Assembly (NCBI GenBank): GCA_023159155.1
Contig: JAJNNX010000008.1
Coordinates: 1,054,001 to 1,118,000 of the forward strand
Direction of reading: 5' to 3'
DNA: 64,000 nucleotides
DNA from: Ustulina deusta
Lineage: Eukaryota > Ascomycota > Sordariomycetes > Xylariales > Xylariaceae
Each line of letters begins with the position of its first letter. Positions within the stretch are counted from its first letter, which is position 1. Below, in pieces: positions 11,158 through 22,693 of this stretch. Both the position numbers and the translations under genes were made by a program. Under the pieces are notes generated by a model. That model was not told the origin of the DNA. It made no database searches and saw only the letters and a list, made by a program, of their open reading frames with translations.

Positions 11158-14100
11158 GTCGAAGTACTCCTAGAACTGGAAGGGGAAATCTCAATAGTCT
11201 GAAAGAGAAGTTGTCTGATTACGATATCCGAAACAATATCTGATTACAACTGGGTGATAATAGAGATATATATAGCTGTCCACATAAATAGCCAGTCTAG
11301 AAATCTATTACTATATCTATTATCTCTGCCTGTGGTGACACCGGACATGCGGTTTGAATGCAGAATTCTAGATCGAATCCAAAGAAGCCACCTTTCATAA
11401 CTATATTGAACCAACTTACCACTGAGGCGACTATCAGCCTTGAAACGTCAGCTGATGTGAAGTCTCTGGGTGTAATACTCTTGTGCTGTGAGGTCCAAAT
11501 GAGAGACACGGTACGCATGATCTGGGCCGTCTTATTCTTTAGCAACCTTCGTAAAATTTTTATTACTAGTTTTCCGTTACAACGCTGATGACAATGTTGT
11601 ACAACGACCGTTGTAAAGTCACAGCGGAGAAAATTTTTTCACCGCTCTGACAGGTCCGTGGCGTTGAGACAACTTCAAATATTCCTGTACGACCTATGAA
11701 CTTAAGTGGCCACCCCGTTCGATCCATTGCATCAGTGACCTTGGACAATATCCGAACTCACATATTAATTACCTTTTCATGCGCTGTTGCATTTAGTTGA
11801 GGCCACACATGGACATTTCTCACCACGTGAGGCGCTTCATCACAAGTAATATCCCAAATTCATCGCAGATGCCATTTTCTATGAATTAAAACCCAATTCT
11901 TTAATAACCCGGGACCGATTAGTAGTTTATGCTTACATGCCAACCCTTCACACAAGAGCTCACACACGTACATCGCCAGGTAGAAGCCCTAAAGCAAGCA
12001 CGTAAGCAATAATTAGTCCAACAAAAATAACACATAGTTATATCTAATTTTCGCTCTTATGGTTTTCAATCAAATATTTGAGTTGCCACGGGCTGTAGAT
12101 GTTCTAGGCTTCCCGCTCTCATAGCCCCTTTATTTGAATGTGACCTCGCTTAATTCTGACAAACCGGTATCCTGTTACTATTCTGTACGAATAAGCTAGT
12201 GGCGCAACCGTATCCTAAGCTACCGCCTGTTATGGCCTGACAAGGTCATATAAGCGAGACGGCGCCTTCATGTACAACATTGTCTGACAGTGGCGAATTG
12301 AACCACAGGAATCGGGCCTATCCCGCACGTCGCGCTCATGGAACGACTATCCTCGCATTGAGCTAGGCTAGGCGGGATTGTTGTGATGATACATCGAGAG
12401 GCAAGCGAGACTTGTCTCCGTTATGTGCTATCACCTAATGCCTCCGTGAATAGTTAGTGTAATTTTGGTCCTTTGTTTTGCACAATGGTTATACAGATCC
12501 TCTGGAAGTTGGGTTGTATTATCCTATGCACGTGGTGAGCTGAGACAACAGCAAATGAAGCTAGAAACTTCACAGAGACAAACATCTTAGTGTCGGCAAC
12601 TTCGGCAGAATCGACGAGATACTATGGATTCTATTCTGTATCAGCCGCGTACTTTGACAACGCGGGCCGACGGTGCCGGTCATGCCAACTGAAGCGAGAT
12701 GGTGCAGAACGGCATCGATTCTGAGACAGCTATGAACTCATACACCCAGTGCACTTACATCAGACTAGCGGTGCAGCATTTGCTTGTGCTGACAGTGCCG
12801 AAGTGCTTAAGGGCTGATTACTAGGCACTAAGATCATAAAGATCCCGAGATTAATAGCGCCTGGACGAGGGGTCACAATTTCAAGATGCTGTCGCACTGG
12901 TAAGCAGGGTAAAAAGCCAAGGAAGGTGGTGTACTCACCAGGCCGGAAAGCCACAATAGGGTACCATGAGGTGTCTCCAGATGAAGTGAGAGATTACGAA
13001 CGGTATCGTTACGGTATGTATATACTGGCTGCAGACAGGTCAAACGCCGGACTTGACTACGTCCTACTTTTTCTAGCAGTGTTGCGGGTTAGCACCGCAG
13101 TGCTGTTCTGTGACAAGTATCAAGCACCTTCCACGATCTAGGAGACAGGCCGAGACCCTTTTACTACTAAGTTTATTACCAAAACCTTATCGCAACCAGG
13201 ATATGCGAGGGCATCTGTTACTTCTTCGAAAACATTGGTCCTTGTCTCTGGGCTTTCCCAGTATTCCTTGCTGGCACCAAATATTTGTTGAAAGTGAACT
13301 ACGTCAAGGAGTCACTTCATGTACTGTACAAGATCAAGGGCATGAAGGGCACGGTCATCACCGTTTGTGTATATATTGAGGTCTTCCCACCTTCTGTCAT
13401 AATGTAGTCAAGCTGAATGTAACACTCATATACCAATCATTTTACCAATATTAAGATGTGACTGGTTCGTTCGACACCCCTTTTCAAAAGGCATCCAGAG
13501 TGGGCGAAAACAGCTTTTCAGTGGTTTCTCATGTATCCAGAGCGCTTTGGACCGCTTTAGTGGGTGACGACAGTTCAAGGTGCCGCAGGTGTACCATGGT
13601 TCGACATATTCCCTCCCATCTGAAACGGAGCTTTCCGAATTCACTGGTCCCCATATCTTTGTCGGCGTCGGGGGTAGCTTCAGTCACTGATCCCAAGCTC
13701 TTTTTCTCCACCTTTCAACGCTTCTGAATGGGAAAAGATTGATATGACCATCATCGCCTCCTGCGCTCTCGGGCGCATTACTGCATAGCAGCATGCGTTG
13801 CTGTTGCTGCAGGCTTCAAAATATTGCAGATTGACGTCTACATGGCTTGTTTCCAAGACTCAATCTACGCTGTGATAAAATAAGCCGAACATGGCATGGT
13901 GATATTAGGCTAACTGCGAGTATTTTTATACAATGATGCTTTGCCTTCCCCGAGAAATCTAGTTTTGTTGGCTTTACTGATGCGACAGCTTGGTCATAGC
14001 TCTAGGCACCTAAATTAATAAGAATACACTTTTTCCATAATTTTTGGTTTTTCATAGAAACTGGTCCGTGAAGCAGTGTTGGGACCTCTGTACGTGTGGT

Positions 14101-15559
14101 AGGTGTCACATGACTAACTTACTCCACCACATCCTAGATTGTATAGGTAGATACAGTATAGGATGCTTTATACATATGCAACCGAAATACACACGAGAGA
14201 TCGATCCGTACCATAATAATAAGTGCACGACACTTATTATGGCGCCACGCTCATAAGACAGCTTGGTGGACTAGTCTTAACTATCTACAAAAGGCTCTTT
14301 GTTGTGGTGGTTCGTAACAAGCATTTTACGACCAACTCAACATCCATTTCATGTGTTGAGCTCAGCAATGTTACTAAGACAAAAAAAAGCAGGTTACGGG
14401 TGATTAGAAATCAATCATTTGGGTTTCATAGACGTATGTATAACTATCCAATCGATATAAGAGATACGAGAGATCTATAGATCACATCCAAGTTGATAGT
14501 CACCAGCTTGAGACTAGACTATGTTTAATTACCCCGAAACATGTTTCCCAATCATGCAACTTATTCACGGGACACTAGTCAATGAGAATGAGAAGCCACG
14601 AGATCCTTCCCGTCAACGCACTGGAGCGGCGCATGATGACTATTGGGTATCGGATGTGGTAGTAGGCTATCCTCCTTCAATACAGCTCGGTCGCTCATAT
14701 CCACAGCACAGATAGCAGCGCTTCGAAGGCATTCAAGCCAATGATCGATATCTAGCATTTGATGCATACGCCCCTTGCGTCATGATGCAGGAATAATGCT
14801 CATGCCAGCTCCACTGGCTCATCATTTTTACGCAATGAAGCTCGTGGAAAACACCGAGTCAAGCAAGGCATCCATAGTTCGACAGGATGACGGATGATTG
14901 TACTTGGGTAGCGAGCTTCTCGGCTGGTACCCGAACAGAAGTAGAAAGACTGGCCATTCTACATTGTTATCAATAATACAGACTTCAGCGCTACCCTCGG
15001 GCACTCTTCTCAGCATGACTAGGAAAACATTATGTGACGGAAACATGAGCTGATCCTAGGTGCCTCTGTCGTCTAGTTTAGCTAGTAGCCCTGTACTATC
15101 AACATCTTTCCCTCCCAATTGATCGTCATCCTTCTCTTTTGCGTCGTACCGAAAATTTTATATCGTTTAACGAGCTGGCCTGGGTCATTCGAGCGTAATC
15201 AACTCTGTGCATGCGCGTGGGTATGACGAGACTTGCAAGATACCTTCTGCGCGGTGAGCGGGGCAATCCTACAGTCAGTGATCGAGTAGTGACGAAATAT
15301 CAACAAATTCAAACCAAAATAGATTCGTCAACTCTGTACCAAAACATAACGGTGTGATCAATTGAAAGTGAGAGTGTATATAAATATGTGTCCAGCTTCA
15401 CTCTGGCCCTTTTTTGAACGCCAAGATTGCTGAATCCAGGTCAATCCCATTACCATACGCAAGACCACTACTTCACCCTCAACTCGTACCACACTCCTAT
15501 TATTACTGCTGCGCTTAAAACACCTTCTGAAACGCCGACACCAGAAAGCCAAAACAATA
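11158..15559. other. Long intergenic region, no supported gene
   Basis: Open frames are short and none shows a family signature. One minor point is a short stretch near 12655-12724 (plus) reading RRCRSCQLKRDGAERHRF before a stop. It faintly recalls the start of a Zn2Cys6 cluster but has only two cysteines, so I do not call it a gene. A TATA-like run, GTATATAAATATG, at about 15375 lies some 185 bases before the secreted-protein gene. Confidence 0.5.
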
Positions 15560-15931
15560 ATGAGACCTTATCAGCTCGTAGCTTTCTGCCTCTCCGCAGC
15601 GACATTCTCTTCGGCGGACCCTGCCTCCAATGGAATTATAGTTGTCAACCATGGCGCATTCGACGCCTATGTATACGTCAGAGGCGGACGTGGTCACGAG
15701 TCCAAGCGTAATGGCCCTGTGCATGCGGCGGGGTATACCCATTTCGACCACGGTGACCTAACCGGCAGGGGGTTTCAGGAAGGGGAAAGTTGCTGGATGG
15801 TCGTCGACGTCGTCAGTGGTAAAAGCGGCCATGAGTCCGGAGACAATTTCGACTTCAGGCAAGGGGGTTTTGTTGGGTCATATTCGCTTACGGGCGGGCT
15901 TCTTAACCCTTCTTGGCACCGACAGTTCTAA
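15560..15931 (+). CDS. Small secreted protein of unknown function
   Basis: The frame is 123 residues, starting at the ATG at 15560. The N-terminus MRPYQLVAFCLSAATFSSA looks like a signal peptide, with likely cleavage before DP, so the product should be secreted. The mature part is rich in Gly, His and Asp, starts ASNGIIVVNHGAFDAYVYV, and has only one cysteine (ESCWMVV). The opening pattern of a short beta strand with NH.AFDAYVY loosely recalls Bys1-type small secreted proteins, but I would not assign that family. The C-terminus NPSWHRQF is uncertain. A weak intron (GTTTTG at about 15867 to CGACAG at about 15926) would replace it with a different tail ending at about 15960. There is a TATA-like sequence about 185 bases upstream. 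Size and secretion make it a candidate effector, which is inference only. Confidence 0.6.
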   Translation: MRPYQLVAFCLSAATFSSADPASNGIIVVNHGAFDAYVYVRGGRGHESKRNGPVHAAGYTHFDHGDLTGRGFQEGESCWMVVDVVSGKSGHESGDNFDFRQGGFVGSYSLTGGLLNPSWHRQF

Positions 15932-17017
15932 AGAATTGCCTCGGCAGGGGGCTTGCATAGCTTCTCGGCGGAGAGGTGATTCAAAAGAATTTTCAGGGAA
16001 ATCAACCTCGGAGAAGGCTATACGGGCAAATCGAGTCTGTTGCAATGTTGGAAATGGAATCTACAGGGGCTATCGCAGCTAAAGTCAGGTTTAATAACAT
16101 ACTCGAGAATCTTTCCTCTCTAAGGATGGAGGCACAAATCACACCACACAAGAGTTCTCGTGAGGATCATCTGTGCCATGTCTTCCTGCCTACTGTGTTG
16201 TTGAATGAGCCTTTGTGCTTTTTTATTCTGACTAATTTTGGCATTCTTGCCCTTGAAGTTTTGACATGTGAGAAGTAATTGCCCGGCGGCCTGGGATGGA
16301 GAGCGCCAATGACGTTATGATCATGAGGGAGACTGTCGACTCACATACTGTGGATAGACTAGATCACACGAGTCCTGAATGCCGACATAGCTCGGTGGAT
16401 AAATAGACCCAAGACTCAAGGTCGAATTAAGTCATCTAATGCTTGCAATTGATAGACCCCTTACCATTAATATGATGGCCGGCCATCTACAGAAGGCACC
16501 ACTTTATGTCAACGCAGCGATGCGCTACACCATTTCATTTCTGTTCTATTGTCTGACGGTGTGTGCTCTCGCTGTAGGCATGACACTCACAACGCTCACA
16601 ACACTCACGCGTGGACGGGGACTAGGGAAGCGGCTCCCATTCCCGGTAATTAGACTACGAAACGATCTTCCTTAGTGTTGCCCCAATCCAACGGAGCATT
16701 TAGTTGGCTGAACATTACCTACCTAGGTAATTAATATCAATCTTGGAGCCACCATCTCCTCTATTTGCACAGCACGCCCTCATCAACGATTGTCGTAGAT
16801 CTGGTAATCAAACTATGCCGCAGCAGAGTAGGGACAAGTAGCCGAGAACTTATCTGCTGTAGCAGGGATTAATTTAACAATCAAGCGAAAACTATTTCTA
16901 GCGACAAGGCGTTGCACAAACAACCCTATACTATGCTACAAGAGACCCGCGATAAATCTGAGAAGTCCATCGATATAAAAACAACCTCGCTTCAACCAGT
17001 GAAAAATAAGGGGTTGT
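15932..17017. other. Intergenic region
   Basis: No gene is recognised. The open frames at 15976-16278 and 16439-16675 lack family signatures. A short CTCACAACG / CTCACAACA / CTCACGCG run occurs near 16585. Confidence 0.45.
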
Positions 17018-20000
17018 TTAATAATCAAACTTGTACACGAACACCGACCCCTTTGTGACTACCACAACATTCTCAGGGTCCTCTGCTGTTCTCTTCGTCA
17101 AAGCTCCGTGTGCCCAGAATGCAATTTTTCCATTTTCCTTGTGTGAGGCTGCCGCCTCAGTGTGTTCGACTTCCACTAAACTGAAATTATCCCCAGGTTG
17201 ATAGTTATTTTCAAACTCTACCTGAAAAACATCACGAGCGCTGCGCATCAGCTCGGCCAGACGATGTGCCTCTAAACACACTTCAGACAACCGGTGAAAT
17301 TGTTTCCCTTCGCTAGTGCCTTTCTTCCGCTTCAACGGAAGGAAGAAGTTGTTAATATCCTGGGTAGAAATGGATAGGAATTGAGGAGCCACCAATAGCC
17401 TATCTTTTGGCGTATTGTCAACCAGTCCCACGTCACTTTCCCCCGTCAGTGCTCGGGAGCATTTGATTGATGCAGATCTCCAATCTGCAAAGTCTTTCAA
17501 ATTTTCTACAATCTAGTCAGCAGAGAAATGTGCAATGTCGGCCGAGGTTGCTCACCCTTCGGCAGATGCTTGAAGAGACATCTCTCAAGGCTCTCAAACT
17601 CCCATCCACATCTGCTAGGGTAAGCTAACACCCCCCCTTGCGAACCACCCCATCGCGACCCAGCTAAAAACGCGCTACTAACCCCAACCACCTCAATTAA
17701 AAATTGTTAAATAACACAACCGCGTTCAGTTCTTATGTTCTCTTTTTACCTTTATTTTCTTTAGAATTGACTCTTTTTTATTACAATACCTTTATATAGC
17801 GACTAACAGCATACAACAGCTATAGTTCGTACTGTTTAACTTAGTACTTCGCAAAAATAAACAGCTATTTAATAGGGTATTAACTAGTTATATATATACT
17901 ACTGCCTTAATAGTATTCTAATTAAAAAGCAGTTATATTAATACTTTTAGGTTTTATTTATATACTTTAAAACTAAACTAGCTAATTAAGCTATAAATCA
18001 AGCCAAGCTAAGCTTTATGTTTTTAATAATCAAATTTAAATATATAGCTAAATATATATTATTAGCTTTTAAAAACCCTAGAATATTTAAAAAAGTTGTA
18101 ATATATATGTTTTTTTTTTTGCAATCCTAAACTAAAAACTGCTAAATTAATATCTATTAGCTATTTATATATTAACGGAGCAATTATAACTAATATTAAA
18201 TTATTTTTTAAATATTTTAAAACTTTTAAACTAATAAATATATTTCTAGAACAATTCTTTAATACTAATAAAATAAATATTAGCTAAAGCATAAGGAAAG
18301 GTTATTAGGTTGTTTATAAAGCTTTAATATATATAGCTTTAAAAAAAAATATTAAAAAAAGCAAATAAATAATATCTTTTAAATATATTAGTAATAAAAG
18401 TATTACTTTATTACTACTGCTCATTTTTAAAAGAATTAATATTTAGAATTAATAGTTTTTAAATATAAATCGCAATTTATTTAAAAACTAGCAGTTTAGA
18501 ACTTTGCTTAATAGATAGACCTACAACTTTATTACTATTAATTAGCTTATTAATATTTTTATTTTATTTGTTTAAAGTTGTTTTAGCAATATATAAATTG
18601 TACTAATATATAATAATTATAACTTATATATAAATAACAACTTTTTATAGCTTTATTTTTTAAATAAGATATAGCTTGTTTTTTATAAACTATATTATAG
18701 CTATATTATATAAGTATTAAATATTGGAGTTTTTGGTTTATTAAAAAAAAAGCTTAAAAATAAAGTCAAAAAAATATTTAGAAGCTATTTTAGCATTATA
18801 CTTTTAAAAAAAAATATAATTATAATATATAAATAGGCTCGCAATACTGTTTTATTACTAAAAACTATTAAAAAAGTATAAACAATAGCTAGAATATAGC
18901 TAAAAAATATTTAATTGTTATTATTTTTAAAATATATTATGCTTAAAAATAAAAATATTACTTATAAAGTTTAACTAATATTTATACTAACTAATCGACC
19001 TAAAATACCTAAATATTAGCTTAGACCAGGCCAAATAAAAATTGTAACACTTATAAAAAGCTAAAATTTGCAATATACAACTTAGAAATTAGCTAAGCAC
19101 TACCTTTTTTTTAATAACTTACTACAAAAGCTATTTTTTATAAAAGCTAGCAAAGCCTTTAACTAGAAAGCCAAAAAAATTACAATTTTAAAAGCATACA
19201 TTAAGCTATTAGAAGCTAAACTAGCTAAAAAGACTATATTAAAGCACAAATCAGTTAAATTGCTACCTAATCATTATTTTATTTATATAACCTATATATA
19301 GCAAATCAAGCAAAAATTGTAATAATAAACGCTATATATAAATAAAGCTAGGGATAAAAACGTACTAAAAACAAAAGAAATAAAAACTAAAGATATAATT
19401 AAGGTCAGAACGTCTTAATATTTAATAAAAACACTAAGGTTGGCTGTAAATACTATGTTATGCTATGAATAATAGCTTCAAAAGTTGGTGGGTGGCTATT
19501 TTGGTGGCTGGGTCGCGATGGGGTGGTTCGCAAGGGGGGGTGTTAGCTTAGTATGGGCGCGAGAGGACATCCTCCAAAATTATGGAGAATATTTTACCGC
19601 GCACTCGGTTCAAGAGATTCCTGTTGCATTCTCTATTTATTAGCGGGCGGGAAAACGCCCCGTTGTTGCCGCGGAACTCAGCAGATCTGTCCCATTCGTT
19701 CTCGTAGGTACTCTGGACGTATCCTCGTATAGAGCTCGCCAGCTTCACAAACTGGCTCTCTATGTCGCCATCGGGAATGTGATGCATTGGTTTGATCAGC
19801 GGTTGCGGAGGCCGTTATTGATCTGGGTTAATTTGCAGTTCTTCTCCCTTTCGGCTGAGAGTAATCGACGTAACTCGTATTATCCTCGACGGTCGTGGTG
19901 CACTCTGCAGATGGCCAGCCAAGTCGCACATTCAGAACGGCAATTTGCTTCGATAAATCTTCCATCTGTAGCCGTAAATCGTCGACAAGTTGAGACGGCC

Positions 20001-20305
20001 CTGGAGCGCCATGACCGGCGCCCTGTTGGTCGACAGAACTGCCCGAGGGGATAGTCTAGTGTATACGCTCCATTAGCATCAGCAGGTTTGGATAGAGTCC
20101 AAGGAGGGAGGCTTACCGCTTGTTTCGGTCGCTGCAGAGCTAAATAGTCGACTGAGGGTTGGATCATGCTCCGCACTTGAGAGATGACATGTCTGAGACC
20201 TGAACGTAGAGTGTCTTCAAAATGCTGCGTTGTCAAGAACACCTCGCTCTCCATGGTTCCGGCGTGTGCGGCATCGAGGGAAGCGCCGGACTCGCATTGG
20301 CTCAT
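17018..20305 (-). pseudogene. Coiled-coil protein gene interrupted by a transposon
   Basis: The likely start is the ATG at 20305. Exon 1 (MSQCESGASLDAAHAGTMES..) ends before a GTAAGC donor near 20115. After a CTAAT-branch intron the frame continues through a heptad-like stretch, DDLRLQMEDLSKQIAVLNV, then a piece with DGDIESQFVKLASSIRGYVQ (19787-19551). At 19549/19550 a 1.9-kb transposon begins. Its far side at 17620 continues the same gene (GWEFESLERCLFKHLPK), a GTGAGC..CTGAC..TTGTAG intron follows (about 17559-17511), and the last exon (about 17510-17018) ends VFVYKFDY. Removing the element and one TA copy joins the two sides in one frame with no stop, so the gene was intact before the insertion. 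The family looks like a Pezizomycotina-specific group of long coiled-coil proteins with no known function. The exon limits between 20115 and 19787 are uncertain, and at least one further intron is needed there. Confidence 0.7.
17623..19548 (+). mobile_element. TIR DNA transposon copy 1, Tc1/mariner (Fot1/pogo-like), RIP-degraded
   Basis: The element is 1926 bp. Its left end reads AGCTAACACCCCCCCTTGCG, and the right end is the exact inverse. The near-identical inverted ends run about 42 bases to ..GCGACCCAGC. Both sides are flanked by TA (17621-17622 and 19549-19550), the target duplication of the Tc1/mariner superfamily. Length and target site fit the fungal Fot1/pogo group, though the transposase is too damaged to prove it. 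The interior is almost pure A/T with no long open frame. A piece near 19160-19240 (plus) reads LKAYIKLLEAKLAKK, which could be the coiled C-terminal tail of a pogo-type transposase. The ends escaped mutation better than the interior. It sits inside the coiled-coil gene. A second copy in the opposite orientation lies at 26559-28789. Confidence 0.85.
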
Positions 20306-20344
20306 GAGTGAAGATGGATGAATAATTTGATCTCATTTCCACAG

Positions 20345-21368
20345 GCCGAGTTGGAGGATGACCCTGAAGTAAACCTGAAGGGAAACACCTGGACCATGAG
20401 CGGAAGCCAACTCAAAGGGATATTTGATCCCCTCGTGACAGACATCATTCGACTCGTCGACGAACAGGTCAAGAGTGCTCTCCTTAAACGCCGAGATCGC
20501 GAGATAAAGGTCTGTGCCCCAAACAAAATGTTGAAGCAACTACAGGCTAATGAATTTAGGGGATCTTCCTCGTTGGGGGGTTTGGTGCGAGTCAATATTT
20601 GAAATCGTGCATCGAAAAGGAAATGCCTAATATCCAGGTCTGCTTGCCATTTGATGTTGTTGCATTTCTTACATTTACATATCTACAGGTCATCCAACCG
20701 GTCGATGCATGGGCCGCAATTGTCAGGTAAGATAGGTTAGTTTGATTTCACAGACTGTACTAAACAAGTCATAGAGGAGCTGTTCTCAGTCGAGTTCCCA
20801 AACATGCCACTGTGGTCTCAACTCAGGCGGTCCTGCACCATGGCGTCTCAGCTTGGTCGCTGTATGTAGCTGCGAGGGATAAGGGACAACCTACCAAAAT
20901 CTTTGAGGATGACGGCACTACCCAGGTCTCCACGGTGAGAGAAGTTGCTTAACTCCAACTACCACTACAATCACCTTGGCGAATCTAACTACCAGTTGAC
21001 AATAGAACACCTGGTACATTTACATGGGCGAAGACCTAAAGAGAAAGCAGACTATCAAATTCCCGTTCTATCGAATACTCGAGTTACCGTATTCACGCAG
21101 CTCTCTGATCTTCTACGATAGTCTCATCACATCGGATTCCAAATTACCTCCGGTCCATCCTGGGCGTGACACAAAGGTCAATTGCACGTTGAAGGCTGAT
21201 TTGACAGCCGTAAACGAGGACTTGTTCGTAAAACAGAAGGGGCGAGACGGTAAGCAGTACGTCTATATCCATTACCATCTGGTGTTATCCACGGATGCTG
21301 CAAATATGAGATTCTCGCTGGAATTCAGTGGTAAGGACATGGGTAGTATGGATGCTAGCTATGAGTAG
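20345..21368 (+). pseudogene. C-terminal half of a fungal Hsp70-like ATPase gene, 5' truncated
   Basis: Five exons keep one frame for 267 residues: 20345-20509, 20560-20637, 20689-20726, 20775-20934 and 21006-21368, with GT-AG introns throughout. The first reads LKGIFDPLVTDIIRLVDEQV. The second, GIFLVGGFGASQYLKSCIEK, is the Hsp70 nucleotide-binding motif near the end of the ATPase domain. The third, VIQPVDAWAAIVRGA, matches the following helix. The fifth, GEDLKRKQTIKFPFYR through KGRDGKQYVYIHYHLVLST, is the usual C-terminal part of this fungal family, which lacks a classical substrate-binding domain. The N-terminal half, including the first phosphate-binding loop, is missing. Only about 40 bases separate the first exon from the start of the divergent coiled-coil gene at 20305. 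The introns and coding frame are undamaged, so the truncation is probably recent, or the N-terminus was lost by rearrangement. The fragment cannot be an active ATPase. Confidence 0.8.
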
Positions 21369-22343
21369 GTAGCGTCCTGCGACATGCAGTGACAAGCCTA
21401 CGCGTCGAAGGATGTTTAGGTGTGGACGGCAGCAAATGTGATAGCTATTGGTCGCCCCTCAAAGTAGTTGATGCTTCTAATATTGCAGAATAGTTTCCTA
21501 GTTTAACACATGGACGAAAAGTTTATCTTACATTCTTAGTAGGAGAACTCCAATATACAACCTGTTTCCTCCTTCTTGATTGGTTATATTTTTCAATGGT
21601 TACCCCTAATATCAGGGCTGTACTATGTTTGGTGGTCTATGCCATCTTGACAACGCGATCCACTAACAAACCTACCTACTTACGCAACAACCCTCACTCG
21701 TTGACTTTCGGCCCGGTTCGTCCCGATCTGGTTTGAGTGTTGCGGGATGTTTGCGAGATCAGAGATGTCATGGAAAAAAACAACGTTGCTAGTGCCTTGT
21801 CAGCAATAGCAGCTTATATACTCCGTGACAGAAGGTACTAATGGTATATATGCCCACATCTACGCGACAAGAGAAGACCATCAGCACGCCATCTTCGGGG
21901 CAAGCGATAGCACGAATACAAACAAAGAGGGAGGAAAGGGAACGATATTCTATAGCCTCTGACCAACAGCAAAAGGAAAACTCCAATTCAATAGCTCTAG
22001 AGATACGATATCTATTAAAAGGACGCGACTTCGGAGCCATGTGGTTGGCGCTGCTCAGTGTATCAGGTTCTGGAGTAAGAGAGGTCTCTAGGAGCCAGCG
22101 TTGCATCTTCCACCTCTTAAAAATCGCCAGCACTACGAGCAGCAGGGGGGCCAAATAGCCCAGACTTTCCCATCTCAATATCCTTTTCTCGGTCTCGCTA
22201 GCGCCTCTCTAGTCTTGAGCTTGGCGAGGGAATCCAGCCAGAGGAATTTGGTTGTTGCTAACGCAGCACATCGTGATGCTATTGTGCGCTAGAATAGCGG
22301 TTTGATATTCCATTGGCCAGCAGAATTTCTCGACGAAAATCAG
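21369..22343. other. Intergenic region with a repeat relic
   Basis: No gene is supported. A minus-strand frame at 22178-21789 begins with a hydrophobic segment (YLAPLLLVVLAIF) but has no further support. Bases 21833-21870 match 34459-34496 (GGTACTAA.GGTATATA, then GCCCACATCT.CGCGACA), marking a dispersed repeat. Confidence 0.45.
21833..21870. repeat. Dispersed repeat relic shared with 34459-34496
   Basis: The two sites share about 37 bases with three or four differences. No ends or coding content were found. Confidence 0.55.
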
Positions 22344-22693
22344 CTAGGCACATGCACTCATCCTAGCATCATCACAACCTAACATTATATCCTCAGCCTT
22401 CTGCCGCCTCACATCTGGTAGCCGACAGAGTTCTTAATTGCAGCTGCTCCAAATCAGCAAGTTAATGATTCAATGGGGGGTTAAGCGCATATACGATTGG
22501 GTACCTACTCACTCTGCATCAGCTTCCTTTGGGTTTCGCTCTGTCTCAGCCCTAGCTTGTCGTTACTGCGCCGAGAGACATGGCTAGAGGGTGTCGAAGG
22601 CGAGTAGCGTGGTGGGTTGACCGTTCCCGTGGGCCGGCGAGACTGCTCATCCAAGCTTTTACGGGAGAAAATCTTGCTTATCAATGACGGCAT
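22344..22693 (-). CDS. Small two-exon hypothetical protein
   Basis: Exon 1 (22693-22513) starts MPSLISKIFSRKSLDEQ, continues with a Ser/Pro/Arg-rich stretch (PPRYSPSTPSSHVSRR) and ends SETQRKLMQ. A strong donor GTGAGT follows and an acceptor ATTAAG lies at 22433. Exon 2 (22432-22344) reads LCRLPDVRRQKAEDIMLGCD and ends at TAG. The exons sum to 270 bases (89 residues) with matching phase. The product is basic and probably disordered in its middle. I recognise no domain. A frame is open upstream to 22837, but Met at 22693 looks more natural. An alternative acceptor about 17 bases earlier would give a shorter tail. The call rests on the good splice sites and preserved phase, so confidence is moderate. 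Confidence 0.45.

Noticed and set aside
12655..12724. Possible Zn2Cys6 transcription factor start (RRCRSCQLKRD)
   Set aside because: Only two of six cysteines are present and a stop follows within a few residues.
21789..22178. Minus-strand 129-residue frame with a hydrophobic N-terminus
   Set aside because: Only the first 20 residues look like a membrane helix; the rest has no pattern and overlaps a dispersed repeat.
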